Assembly: GCA_032055545.1 (NCBI GenBank)
Contig: DAMBQR010000011.1
Coordinates: 12,978 to 76,977 of the forward strand
Origin: Pseudescherichia sp032055545
GTDB taxonomy: Bacteria > Pseudomonadota > Gammaproteobacteria > Enterobacterales > Enterobacteriaceae
Reading direction: 5' to 3'
DNA: 64,000 nt
Below are positions 40,280 through 48,688 of this stretch, piece by piece. The notes beneath the pieces are model-generated. The model was not told where the DNA came from. It was given only the letters and a program-made list of their open reading frames with translations, and ran no database searches. A program made the position numbers and the translations under genes. The stretch's first letter is position 1. Each line of letters opens with the position of its first letter.

Positions 40280-41374
40280 CTACGGTAGTTCGCACTCTTT
40301 AATATCGGCAATGGGACCAAGGATCGCGCTATCAAATGGCTGAAGCGGTTGATCCTGCTTAACGCGCAGGGGCCAGTCGTGGTTAGCCAGCGCACCGCGC
40401 CCAAGCGCGATAAAGTTTGCTCCGCTGTCCATCACCTCCATCGCTTTCTCTTTTTCGTGCAGGCTACCGTTAGCCATAATCGTCAACCCCGGGGCGTATT
40501 TCCGTGCGAGAGCGACAAGCGACAGCGGGTTGTTGGCGAAGGCAGGCTGCCACGCTTCGTACTCGGTCAGATGCAGGTAGTCCAGACCTGCATTGGCAAG
40601 TAGCGTAAATACCGTCCGGGCGTCCTCTTCACCGTTGGCCCACTTATGGAAGAAGTCATTGACCTTGCCCTGGGAAATACGGATCCCCAGCGGAACGTGC
40701 TGACCCACGCGCGCTCTGACAGCCTTAATCGCCTCCAGGCTGAGGGTAAGCCGTCCGGCGATATCTCCGCCCCATCTGTCGGTACGCAGGTTGGTGTAGT
40801 CGGTAAAGAATTGATCAAGCAGATAACCGTTCGCCCCGTGGATCTCTATGCCATCAAAACCGGCTTCCTCAATCGCACGTGCTGCGGCGTCGGCAAAGCT
40901 GGCAATAATGCTGAGGATCTCCGCCTCACTCAGCTCCCGCGGAACAGGATACTCACCTTCACCTCGATAAAACGACATCTGCTTCCCGACAGGACGTATT
41001 GCTGATGGCCCAACGCTCTCTTCACGGAAGTAGTTGCCCTGCGAGAGCGCACCAGCGTGCTGGATCTGGGCAAAAATGCGGCCCCCCCGATGGTGAACAG
41101 CGTCGACAATTTCTCTCCAGGCCGCAGACTGCCTGGCGCTGGTCAGCCCGGCCTGGTAAGCATAGGTTTGCGACCAGGCGGTGTCGATATAGATACCTTC
41201 GGTAATAATGAGACCGAATCCTCCCCGCGCAAAATCTTCGTAGTAGGCTTTCATGCGCTCGCTGGCAATGCCATCAACTGACGCCGTGACGCGCGTCATT
41301 GGGGCCACAACCAGCCTGTTACGCAGGGACAGTTTGCCGATAGGGTATGAACTAAACAGCGTTGATGCTTTCAC
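40280..41374 (-). CDS. Old Yellow Enzyme-family NADH:flavin oxidoreductase
   Basis: A 364-residue FMN-dependent ene-reductase-like protein, a TIM barrel. N-terminal segments are LRNRLVVAPMTRVTAS, then HHRGGRIFAQIQHAGAL (His region). FDGIEIHGANGYLLDQFFTD carries the substrate-binding motif and ANFIALGRGALANHDWP binds the FMN phosphate. I start it at GTG 41374, which has AGGAG six bases before; the frame extends 20 codons upstream without such a site. It lies divergent from a LysR gene that probably controls it. Substrate not known. Confidence 0.88.
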   Translation of the reverse strand: MKASTLFSSYPIGKLSLRNRLVVAPMTRVTASVDGIASERMKAYYEDFARGGFGLIITEGIYIDTAWSQTYAYQAGLTSARQSAAWREIVDAVHHRGGRIFAQIQHAGALSQGNYFREESVGPSAIRPVGKQMSFYRGEGEYPVPRELSEAEILSIIASFADAAARAIEEAGFDGIEIHGANGYLLDQFFTDYTNLRTDRWGGDIAGRLTLSLEAIKAVRARVGQHVPLGIRISQGKVNDFFHKWANGEEDARTVFTLLANAGLDYLHLTEYEAWQPAFANNPLSLVALARKYAPGLTIMANGSLHEKEKAMEVMDSGANFIALGRGALANHDWPLRVKQDQPLQPFDSAILGPIADIKECELP

Positions 41375-41487
41375 GCTACGCTCCTGATGAGTATTAAAAC
41401 AAAAAAGCACTATAATCCCGCTGTCTGTAGGCATAAACTGGCTGAAATGATACGTCGGTATAACACAATTCGTTATAAAGAGGTTTT

Positions 41488-42369
41488 ATGCATCTACAGG
41501 ATGTCTTGCTCTTTCTTACTATTTGCGAGACCCGTAGCCTGGCGAAAGCGGCGCGGCGGCTCGACATGTCGCCTATGGCTGTCTCACGGCGACTGGCTGG
41601 ACTGGAGCAAGAGCTGGGCGTACGCCTTCTGCAACGCACTACACGCTCAGTGTCACTGACCGAAGAGGGAAGCGAGTTCCTGCCCTATGCCCGGGCGCTT
41701 GTGGAGGCAGAGGAGGGCGCAAAGTCGCTTTTTTCAGGCAAAACAGCAGGAGCGATAGGGCTATTACGAGTCACCGCCCCCTCCGGATTTGGTCGGCGAA
41801 ACATTCTCCCGCTGATCCCTGAACTGTTATCGGCTAATCCAAAGCTCAACGTCGATCTCCAGCTTAATGAAGATGTTGTGGATATTGTCGGGAGCGGTAT
41901 TGACGTGGCGATACGCATTGCGCCGCTACGTGACTCAACGCTGATTGCGCGTAAGATTACGGATAATCCACGGATTATCTGTGCCTCACCGAGCTACATT
42001 CAGCGCTATGGGCGTCCCGACTCGCTCCAGCAGCTAAGCGCTCACCACTGTCTGCGATTAACCAGCGTGCCGCAATGGACGTTTGGTGCTGCCGGGCAGT
42101 ACAAGAGTATTAGCGTTGAAGGCCGCTTCAGTTCAAATAATGTCGAGGGCGTCAGGGAGCTATGTGTACAGGGAGTAGGGATCGCTCAGCTCACTCGCTG
42201 GGATGTCATGAAGGAGATTGATGCCGGGGCGCTGGTTGAGATAACCCTCAGCGATGCTCAGCCGCAGATGCTGTCGGTGTGGGCGCTGCTGCCGACTACC
42301 CGCTATTTACCCCAGCGCACCAGCCTGTTTATTGAGGCATTAAAAGCCTCGCTTAACCAGAAAAAATAA
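41488..42369 (+). CDS. LysR-family transcriptional regulator
   Basis: A 293-residue LysR protein. The winged helix-turn-helix occupies residues 1-60 (ETRSLAKAARRLDMSPMAVS, RRLAGLEQELGVRLLQRTTR). The effector-binding domain follows, with LLRVTAPSGFGRRNILPLIP and a C-terminal region ending QRTSLFIEALKASL. It is divergent from the oxidoreductase across a 113-base gap, the classical arrangement for a LysR activator and its target. The effector is unknown. Confidence 0.88.
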   Translation: MHLQDVLLFLTICETRSLAKAARRLDMSPMAVSRRLAGLEQELGVRLLQRTTRSVSLTEEGSEFLPYARALVEAEEGAKSLFSGKTAGAIGLLRVTAPSGFGRRNILPLIPELLSANPKLNVDLQLNEDVVDIVGSGIDVAIRIAPLRDSTLIARKITDNPRIICASPSYIQRYGRPDSLQQLSAHHCLRLTSVPQWTFGAAGQYKSISVEGRFSSNNVEGVRELCVQGVGIAQLTRWDVMKEIDAGALVEITLSDAQPQMLSVWALLPTTRYLPQRTSLFIEALKASLNQKK

Positions 42370-42385
42370 AACCGCCGAAGCGGTT

Positions 42386-42625
42386 TTATTCTGCGACCAG
42401 CCACATGTCGGCCTCTTCAAACATCTCTTCCAGCATGCGGTTCAGTTTCTCTCTGTCGCTTTTGCTGGCGTCGCTGTTTAGCCCGTTGGCCTGCATCGGT
42501 TTGACTCGCACCTCGGCGTCCGGGAAGATGCGGTGAACCCGGCGCGTCAGCTCGTCCAGGATAATTTCACGCGCGCCCGGCAGCCCGGCCACGTTTCGCT
42601 TGTCATACACTAATTCAACAAACAC
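42386..42625 (-). CDS. DinI-family protein, MsgA-like
   Basis: A 79-residue DinI-family protein. The sequence starts MFVELVYDKRNVAGLPGARE and ends MFEEADMWLVAE. I recall Salmonella MsgA as nearly the same at both ends. DinI modulates RecA filaments in the SOS response. The acidic C-terminal helix that contacts RecA is present. A LexA box lies about 20 bases before the start, supporting SOS control. Confidence 0.88.
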   Translation of the reverse strand: MFVELVYDKRNVAGLPGAREIILDELTRRVHRIFPDAEVRVKPMQANGLNSDASKSDREKLNRMLEEMFEEADMWLVAE

Positions 42626-42642
42626 ACATCTATCCTCGAAGC

Positions 42643-42658
42643 CTGGTTATATATACAG
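42643..42658 (-). promoter_or_regulatory. LexA box of the DinI/MsgA-like gene
   Basis: CTG-N10-CAG with an AT-rich centre, reading CTGTATATATAACCAG on the coding strand. It agrees with the LexA consensus in both half-sites and lies just before the DinI-family gene. Confidence 0.82.
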
Positions 42659-42780
42659 GCGTTACTATAGAAGGCTTGCCAGCCAAGGTAAAGTAAAATA
42701 CGTCGCTTCCGGGTTGCGCTTTATCGCATTCATAGTTAAAGCTTTAATGTCGCTATGACGCATGTACAGGAGCAACGTTG

Positions 42781-43308
42781 ATGAAAATTGTTTGTCTGGG
42801 ATGGGGATCGCTGGTCTGGAAATCGGGTGAGCTGCCCGTGATGGGTGAGTGGCACACTGATGGCCCGGCGCTGCCCGTTGAGTTTGCACGCGTCAGCGAC
42901 GGCGGGGAGCTGGCTACCGCCATCTGCGTTAACGCAGATCCTGTCCCGGTGCTCTGGGCGACGCTTGCCACCCACTCCCTCAGCGAAGCGTGCCAGGCGC
43001 TGCGCAGGCGAGAGGGGATCCCGGCGGAGCGGGTAGACGGCGTCGGGTCGCTACATATCTCTCCCCAGACCACGGGCCTGCTCGCCGACTGGGCGCGATC
43101 GCGCGGCATTGATGCGCTTATCAGGACGGCGCTGCCGGCACGAATAGACTCTGTCGAGGGCAAGATACCTACCACGGAAGCGGCTATTGCTTACCTGAAG
43201 GGACTAACGGGGGAGGAGCGCGAGCATGCAAAAAGCTATATTCAGCAGGTGCCAGAACAGATTGATACACGCTATCGGCGTGAAATCAGAGCGGCGTTAG
43301 GGTGGTAA
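42781..43308 (+). CDS. Conserved protein with GGCT-like N-terminus, function unknown
   Basis: A 175-residue cytoplasmic protein. The start MKIVCLGWGSLVWKSGEL resembles the glycine-rich first loop of gamma-glutamylcyclotransferase-like folds (YGSNL type), and PVEFARVSDGGELATAIC follows as in that fold. No catalytic Glu could be assigned with confidence. A TTG directly before the ATG was rejected as the start. It stands alone, divergent from the SOS gene and convergent with yccJ. I do not recognise a named family. Confidence 0.65.
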   Translation: MKIVCLGWGSLVWKSGELPVMGEWHTDGPALPVEFARVSDGGELATAICVNADPVPVLWATLATHSLSEACQALRRREGIPAERVDGVGSLHISPQTTGLLADWARSRGIDALIRTALPARIDSVEGKIPTTEAAIAYLKGLTGEEREHAKSYIQQVPEQIDTRYRREIRAALGW

Positions 43309-43350
43309 GAGCGCCAGCCTCCCCCGCGCGAGCGGGGAAGGCGAGGGGGA

Positions 43351-43578
43351 TCAGACGTTTTTGCGTTCGATGGTTTGTTCGCCCCAGAACAGCGAATCAG
43401 CATCGGTTTTCTTGAAAGCGCGGATCAGCACTTCGTCGTTTCCCTCTTCCCAGATCTGCTCTGCCAGCTTCTCGTCGTAGTTGGCAACTTCAAAAATGGC
43501 TTCGGCAATCTCCGGCGAAGTATTACGGATACTTGCCCACTCGCCGACGTGATGAGCTTTTGATTCCTGATTTGGCAT
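43351..43578 (-). CDS. yccJ: YccJ
   Basis: A 75-residue soluble protein matching E. coli YccJ in length and location, with HHVGEWASIRNTSPEIAEAI near the N-terminus. Function is unknown. It follows wrbA by 19 bases and is probably cotranscribed with it, as in E. coli, where both belong to the stationary-phase (RpoS) set. Confidence 0.92.
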   Translation of the reverse strand: MPNQESKAHHVGEWASIRNTSPEIAEAIFEVANYDEKLAEQIWEEGNDEVLIRAFKKTDADSLFWGEQTIERKNV

Positions 43579-43597
43579 CTTACTTCTCCTGTTAGGG

Positions 43598-44194
43598 TTA
43601 ACCTTTTAACTTAGCGGTCAGACCAGCCACGTACTCGCCCTGATAGCGGGCAATGGTCAGCTCTTCCTCGCTGGGCTGACGAGAACCGTCGCCACCCGCA
43701 ATGGTTGTCGCGCCGTAGGGCGTGCCGCCGCGAACTTCAGAGATATCGAACAGCTCTTTTGTGCCATAGCCGATCGGCACAATTACCATCCCGTGATGTG
43801 CAAGCGTAGTCCATGTTGAGGTAATTGTATGCTCCTGGCCACCGCCGGTACCGGTAGAGCTGAATACGCTGGCAACTTTGCCGTAGAGGGCGCCGGATGC
43901 CCACAGGCCGCCAGTCTGGTCAAAGAAGGTTCGCATCTGTCCGGACATGTTGCCGAACCGCGTTGGCGTACCCACAATAATGGCATCGTAGTCAGCCAGC
44001 TCTTGTGGCGTCGCAACCGGAGCCGCCTGGGCCTTACCGCCCGATTTTTCAAACAGCTCCTGCGGCATGGTCTCGGGTACGCGCTTAACCGTCACCTCTA
44101 TGCCCTCCACCTTGCCCGCACCTTCAGCCACGGCATGCGCCAGGGTCTCAATGTGCCCGTACATGGAATAATAGAGAACCAAAACTTTTGCCAT
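43598..44194 (-). CDS. wrbA: WrbA, NAD(P)H:quinone oxidoreductase
   Basis: A 198-residue flavodoxin-like protein that reduces quinones by two electrons using FMN. The FMN phosphate loop is YYSMYGHIETLAHAVAEG, and other family segments are TRFGNMSGQMRTFFDQTGGLW and FSSTGTGGGQEHTI. Length equals E. coli WrbA. It forms an operon with yccJ. In E. coli ymdF is the next gene on the upstream side; here about 7 kb of other genes lie in between. Confidence 0.96.
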   Translation of the reverse strand: MAKVLVLYYSMYGHIETLAHAVAEGAGKVEGIEVTVKRVPETMPQELFEKSGGKAQAAPVATPQELADYDAIIVGTPTRFGNMSGQMRTFFDQTGGLWASGALYGKVASVFSSTGTGGGQEHTITSTWTTLAHHGMVIVPIGYGTKELFDISEVRGGTPYGATTIAGGDGSRQPSEEELTIARYQGEYVAGLTAKLKG

Positions 44195-44277
44195 CTTTTC
44201 ACTCCTCGGTTGCCCTTACGGTATATTTAAAGATATGCCGTCAGGCTGAGAGTGCAAATCGGATCGTGCTTATTTTG

Positions 44278-44314
44278 CAAAGGGATTAGCTGGCAAAAGA
44301 TGCCAGCTAATCCC
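44278..44314 (-). terminator. Strong hairpin downstream of the 85-residue gene
   Basis: A 14-bp perfect stem (GGGATTAGCTGGCA with its complement) and a 5-base loop, followed on the minus strand by TTTGCAAAAT. It begins 21 bases after the stop of the gene at 44336 and precedes wrbA. The T-run is short, but the stem is very stable. Confidence 0.65.
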
Positions 44315-44335
44315 TGAACGCAGAGGAGAGGCAAT

Positions 44336-44593
44336 TTATTGTGTCATTTTCTGTAACAAATTTACCGCATGGGCTTCTGAACGGGTTCGATATTTAATAT
44401 CGATATCCAGAGAGACGTTTGACGATAAATTAAACACCGTTGTCTGACCGTAGCACTCCATATTGCTGCTCAGCAGATCGCCAGATAATACCTTGCAGTC
44501 GCTGAGGGTAGTAGCAAGCGTAAATTCCCCTTTTTCGTTAAGCGTACACAGGCAACCGGTATTGACGTTGTAGTGAATAATGATGCTGCACAA
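44336..44593 (-). CDS. Hypothetical 85-residue protein
   Basis: A small protein I do not recognise. It has four Cys residues (two in TGCLCTLNEKG), mostly beta-like polar sequence and no signal peptide or membrane helix. The start is TTG, supported by AGGAGG six bases before it. It lies between wrbA and the lysyl-tRNA synthetase gene, which is 41 bases upstream on the same strand, so the two may share a transcript ending at the hairpin near 44300. Confidence 0.55.
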   Translation of the reverse strand: MCSIIIHYNVNTGCLCTLNEKGEFTLATTLSDCKVLSGDLLSSNMECYGQTTVFNLSSNVSLDIDIKYRTRSEAHAVNLLQKMTQ

Positions 44594-44634
44594 TTCAATC
44601 CTCCTGTTGGATGTATTTGCTGAAATATGAGTAA

Positions 44635-46143
44635 CTATTTTATCGGACGCAGCGCCGGGAAAAGGATCACATCGCGAATAGAGGCGGCGTTGGTAAACAG
44701 CATTACCATGCGATCGATGCCGATGCCTAAACCGGCCGTGGGGGGTAACCCATACTCAAGGGCTGTCACGTAGTCCTCATCGTAAAACATCGCCTCGTCA
44801 TCCCCGGCCTCCTTGGCAACCACCTGCTCTCTAAAGCGCTCGGCCTGATCCTCGGCATCGTTAAGCTCGGAGAAGCCGTTGCCAATCTCTCTGCCACCAA
44901 TAAAAAACTCAAAGCGATCGGTGATGTCCGGGTTAGCATCGTTTCTGCGTGCCAGCGGGGAGACCTCCGCCGGGTACTCCGTAATAAACGTGGGCTGAAT
45001 CAGTTGCTTTTCGGCGACCGCATCAAAGAGTTCGGTGATCACGCGGCCATAGCCCCAGCCTGCCTCAACCGTGATACCCAGACGGTCGGCGAGCTGCAGC
45101 GCCGCGTCCGGCGTCGCCAGATCCGCAGGCACAATGCCATCGCCGTAGCGGAGGATCGCCTCGGTCATGGTCAGGCGAGCAAAGGGCTGAGCGAAATCAA
45201 ACGTCCAGTCGCCATACTGTACGGTCGTGGTTCCCAACACCGTCTCGGCAACGTGCCGGAAGAGCGCCTCGGTAAAGACGATCAGGTCGTTGTAGTCGGC
45301 ATAGGCCTCATACATCTCCATCATGGTAAATTCAGGATTATGGCGAACGGAGATCCCTTCGTTGCGAAAATTGCGGTTGATTTCGAACACCTTCTCGAAG
45401 CCGCCGACCACCAGCCTTTTCAGATACAGCTCTGGCGAAATACGCAGGTACATCTGCTGGTCAAGGGCATGATGGTGGGTCATAAAAGGCCTGGCCGATG
45501 CGCCGCCGGGGAGGATCTGCATCATCGGCGTCTCTACCTCTAAGAAGCTGCGCGCCTGCATGAACGTGCGGATAGCGCTAAGAATTTTAGAGCGCGTGAT
45601 AAAGGTACGGCGGGCGCCGTCGTTGACGATCAGGTCCAGATAGCGCTGCCGGTAGCGCATCTCCCGATCCGCTAAGCCGTGAAACTTATCCGGAAGTGGC
45701 CGCAGGGCCTTGGTCAGCGGTGCGATCCGGCTGGCGTGCAGAGTCAGCTCGCCGGTTTGGGTTTTAAACAGCGTACCCTCTACGCCAATAATATCGCCCA
45801 GATCGCAGCGTTTAATATGCTGCTGGTAGGGTCCCTCTCCCAGGGAGGATTGAGCGGCATAGATCTGAATTTTTCCGCCGCAGTCCTGCAGAACAAGGAA
45901 GGTTGCTTTGCCCATGATCCGGCGCGACATCACACGACCGGCTATGGCGACCTGAACATTATCAGCCTGTAGCGTTGCGGCCTCACAATCTGCATAGCGC
46001 GCACAGAGGCGATCTGCGGTACTGTTCCGGCGAAAATCATTTGGAAAAGCGACGCCCTCCTTGCGAAGCTGCGCCAGTTTCTCGCGCCGCACTTCCCGCT
46101 CACCCGTTAACTCCTGCTCAAACACTGCTCTCTCTTCGCTCAT
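44635..46143 (-). CDS. Lysyl-tRNA synthetase (LysS/LysU family)
   Basis: A 502-residue class II lysyl-tRNA synthetase. The OB-fold anticodon domain occupies about residues 60-150 (VMSRRIMGKATFLVLQD). The catalytic domain has motif 1 near FLEVETPMMQILPGGASARP, motif 2 in FEINRNFRNEGISVRHNPEF and motif 3 in GLGIGIDRMVMLFTN. Full-length and intact. Enterobacteria carry lysS next to prfB, so this is probably a second copy like lysU, which in E. coli lies near cadBA. Here it is near a lysine decarboxylase too. Amino-acid differences from LysS/LysU are noticeable, so I leave the symbol open. Confidence 0.9.
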   Translation of the reverse strand: MSEERAVFEQELTGEREVRREKLAQLRKEGVAFPNDFRRNSTADRLCARYADCEAATLQADNVQVAIAGRVMSRRIMGKATFLVLQDCGGKIQIYAAQSSLGEGPYQQHIKRCDLGDIIGVEGTLFKTQTGELTLHASRIAPLTKALRPLPDKFHGLADREMRYRQRYLDLIVNDGARRTFITRSKILSAIRTFMQARSFLEVETPMMQILPGGASARPFMTHHHALDQQMYLRISPELYLKRLVVGGFEKVFEINRNFRNEGISVRHNPEFTMMEMYEAYADYNDLIVFTEALFRHVAETVLGTTTVQYGDWTFDFAQPFARLTMTEAILRYGDGIVPADLATPDAALQLADRLGITVEAGWGYGRVITELFDAVAEKQLIQPTFITEYPAEVSPLARRNDANPDITDRFEFFIGGREIGNGFSELNDAEDQAERFREQVVAKEAGDDEAMFYDEDYVTALEYGLPPTAGLGIGIDRMVMLFTNAASIRDVILFPALRPIK

Positions 46144-46271
46144 AGCCGCTCCTGGTGTATCGCTGTTTTCACAACAATCTACGGCCGGGCAGCAGGCAAA
46201 AGCAAGCGTTTTTCTCTACAATGAGATCAAAATGATCTTAATTGGGATTAGCGAGACCGCTAATAAGCCCT

Positions 46272-46865
46272 TTATGCGTTGCGCTTGATCTTCTCAATAA
46301 TCATTATCGCTTCCTGGGTAAAGCGGGCTTTTTCGCTGGTAGAGAGTGAGGCGATATGCCGCGCCAGGGGGCCAAAGACCTCGGCATGGCTCATGATCCC
46401 CTGCACGCCCTCTTTGTGAATCACGCGCAGTAGCGCTTCCCGCTCATTGTCATCCAGCGACGAATAGACCATTGACCAGGCAAACTGCAGCGGATCGTCT
46501 ACCGGTTTGGGGGTAGCGTGCCACTTCACCTCTGTCTCATGCAGTGCTCGCGGCTTCCGGTCGGTACCGCCATAGGCCAGCCACTCCAGAGAGACGTTCT
46601 CCCGCTCGGCAATCTTTATTGCAACGTTAAAAGAGGGGTCGGTTCCCCGGCTAATGTAGTTATTCAGCGTGGAGTAAGGAAGCTGCCACTCATCTGCGGC
46701 GGCACGGGTGCTGCGGTTACCAATCAGTAGCCTTAGCCTGTCCGCCAGCGTCTCCTGCCCAGCTGTACGGTATGAAATTGTCTCTTCGCCTTCCATTGTT
46801 AGTCCATCCGCGACGGTTTTGGTAGTCTGATCTCCATAGAGACCATAAAACGAGTTTGCAATCAC
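46272..46865 (-). CDS. Phage CI/Mu c-like repressor
   Basis: A 197-residue regulator. The helix-turn-helix (about residues 40-95: LADRLRLLIGNRSTRAAADE, WQLPYSTLNNYISRGTDPSF) matches the phage CI repressor N-terminal family. The C-terminal half is helical and lacks the LexA/CI-type Ser-Lys peptidase, so SOS cleavage is not expected. The start is GTG 46865; an ATG at 46796 is possible and would drop 23 residues. Together with the divergent Ner-like gene it reproduces the repressor/Ner pair of Mu-like phages, but no other phage gene is present. Confidence 0.75.
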   Translation of the reverse strand: MIANSFYGLYGDQTTKTVADGLTMEGEETISYRTAGQETLADRLRLLIGNRSTRAAADEWQLPYSTLNNYISRGTDPSFNVAIKIAERENVSLEWLAYGGTDRKPRALHETEVKWHATPKPVDDPLQFAWSMVYSSLDDNEREALLRVIHKEGVQGIMSHAEVFGPLARHIASLSTSEKARFTQEAIMIIEKIKRNA

Positions 46866-46984
46866 AAAATCTTCATATAACGCTTTTATTCATCTCAAAA
46901 GAGATCAATGATGCGTCCACGTTATCATCTGGTGATTAACGTTCGGGATTATCCCATAGGGTTGAAAAAGAGGTTAGATGAATT

Positions 46985-47224
46985 ATGAGTAAAGTTGAAG
47001 CCACGCAGACGGACTGGTGTCGTATCGACATTGTCGCCGCGCTTCACAAGCGCGGCTACTCAATACGCGAGCTGTCGATTCAGGCCGGTCTCAAACCGGA
47101 CACCTTAAAAAACGTGCTCTCACGTGCCTACCCGAAGGCTGAACGCATTATTGCCGACGCCATTGGCGTTGAACCTGCGCAGATCTGGCCTAGCCGATAC
47201 GCCAAGCAGAAGGATACGCACTGA
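46985..47224 (+). CDS. Ner/Nlp-family DNA-binding protein
   Basis: A 79-residue helix-turn-helix protein of the Ner (phage Mu) / Nlp (SfsB) family. DWCRIDIVAALHKRGYSIRE, LSIQAGLKPDTLKNVLSRAY and IGVEPAQIWPSRY are the family segments, the last being diagnostic. It lies 119 bases from the divergent CI-like repressor and 134 bases before the antiporter gene. It may regulate the antiporter/decarboxylase operon or only its own region. Confidence 0.85.
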   Translation: MSKVEATQTDWCRIDIVAALHKRGYSIRELSIQAGLKPDTLKNVLSRAYPKAERIIADAIGVEPAQIWPSRYAKQKDTH

Positions 47225-47358
47225 CAAAGGCATTTACTGGCGGAATATAAAACCCTGCCGTGCCGTTAAAACTACAGCGCAGTAAAACAAAATTAATATC
47301 AACAGGGCAGTGATTAACGATTACTGGCGTTCTATTTTTATATCTGTAAGAGGGCATT

Positions 47359-48678
47359 ATGAGTCAGCCTGGAAATAAAATGGGTGTGCTCCAGCTCACC
47401 ATATTAACCGCAGTTAATATGATGGGCTCGGGAATTATCATGCTGCCGACCAAATTAGCCGAGGTCGGAACAATATCAATTCTGTCGTGGTTAGTTACGG
47501 CGTTAGGATCGTTGGCGCTGGCCTATGCTTTCTCTAAGTGTGGCCTGTTTAGCCAAAAGAGTGGCGGTATGGGAGGCTATGCGGAATATGCGTTTGGTAA
47601 ATCCGGGAATTTTATTTCTAACTATACCTACGCAATTAGCCTGTTAATTGCCAATATTGCCATTGCTATTTCTGCGGTAGGCTACGGCAGCGATTTTCTC
47701 GGTGTCGTTCTCTCCCCGATAGGCGCCTGCCTGGCAACTATCGGCGTCATTTGGGTGACGACGATCTGTAACTTCGGTGGGGCAAAAATCACCGGTCGTA
47801 TTGGCTCTGTGACCGTCTGGGGGGTCATCATTCCCGTCGTCGGCCTGAGCCTGTTCGGCTGGTTTTGGTTTAAACCTTCGCTCTATATCAGCGCGTGGAA
47901 CCCTAATAACAGCAGCTTCTTCTCGGCAGTCTCAACCTCCATTTCAATGACGCTGTGGGCATTTTTAGGCCTGGAGTCGGCCTGTGCGAATATGGATGCG
48001 GTTGAGAACCCGCAAAAGAACGTCCCCATCGCCGTATTTGGCGGCACCCTGGCCTGCGCCGTAATCTATATCCTCTCTACTAACGTCATCTCCGGCATTG
48101 TCCCTAATGCCGATCTGCTTAACTCCACCGCACCTTTCGGCCTGGCCTATGCCAGCATGTTTACCCCCTTCGTGGGTAAGGTGGTCATGCTGCTGATGAC
48201 CCTGGCCTGTATCGGCTCGCTGTTGGGGTGGCAGTTTACCGTAGGCCGCGTCTTTAAATCGTCGGCGGATATCGGCTACTTCCCGCGCATATTCTCCCGC
48301 GTCACCAAAGCAGATGCCCCCGTTGTTGGCATGATTATTCTCGGCATTATCCAAACCCTGCTGGCGTTAATGACCATTAGCCCGTCACTCAATAAACAGT
48401 TTAACAGCCTGGTCAACCTGGCGGTCATTACCAACCTTATTCCTTACGTTCTCTCAATGGCCGCGCTTATTCCCATGCAGCGCCTGGCGGGGGTAACCAA
48501 ATCCCAGTTCCGAATCAATACCTGTACCGCCCTGATCGGCACCGTCTACAGCTTCTATGCCCTCTATGCATCCGGAGAAGAGGCAATGATGCTCGGTGCG
48601 CTCACCACCTTTGCAGGCTGGTCGTTCTGGGGAATTTTTATTGATAAGCAAGACAAACACACTCTGATAAATAAATAA
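47359..48678 (+). CDS. PotE-like amino acid/diamine antiporter
   Basis: A 439-residue APC-superfamily transporter with 12 membrane helices. It is far closer to PotE (putrescine-ornithine antiporter) than to CadB: KMGVLQLTILTAVNMMGSGI, GGMGGYAEYAFGKSGNF, TLWAFLGLESACANMDAVEN and TISPSLNKQFNSLVNLAV are almost as in PotE. The next gene, 10 bases on, is a lysine decarboxylase, so it probably exchanges lysine for cadaverine despite its PotE-like sequence. GAGGGC lies before the ATG. Confidence 0.87.
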   Translation: MSQPGNKMGVLQLTILTAVNMMGSGIIMLPTKLAEVGTISILSWLVTALGSLALAYAFSKCGLFSQKSGGMGGYAEYAFGKSGNFISNYTYAISLLIANIAIAISAVGYGSDFLGVVLSPIGACLATIGVIWVTTICNFGGAKITGRIGSVTVWGVIIPVVGLSLFGWFWFKPSLYISAWNPNNSSFFSAVSTSISMTLWAFLGLESACANMDAVENPQKNVPIAVFGGTLACAVIYILSTNVISGIVPNADLLNSTAPFGLAYASMFTPFVGKVVMLLMTLACIGSLLGWQFTVGRVFKSSADIGYFPRIFSRVTKADAPVVGMIILGIIQTLLALMTISPSLNKQFNSLVNLAVITNLIPYVLSMAALIPMQRLAGVTKSQFRINTCTALIGTVYSFYALYASGEEAMMLGALTTFAGWSFWGIFIDKQDKHTLINK

Positions 48679-48688
48679 GGATATTAAA

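Noticed and set aside
46272..47224. A resident Mu-like prophage
   Set aside because: Only the repressor and Ner genes are present; neighbours are bacterial genes and no phage structural or transposition gene is seen.
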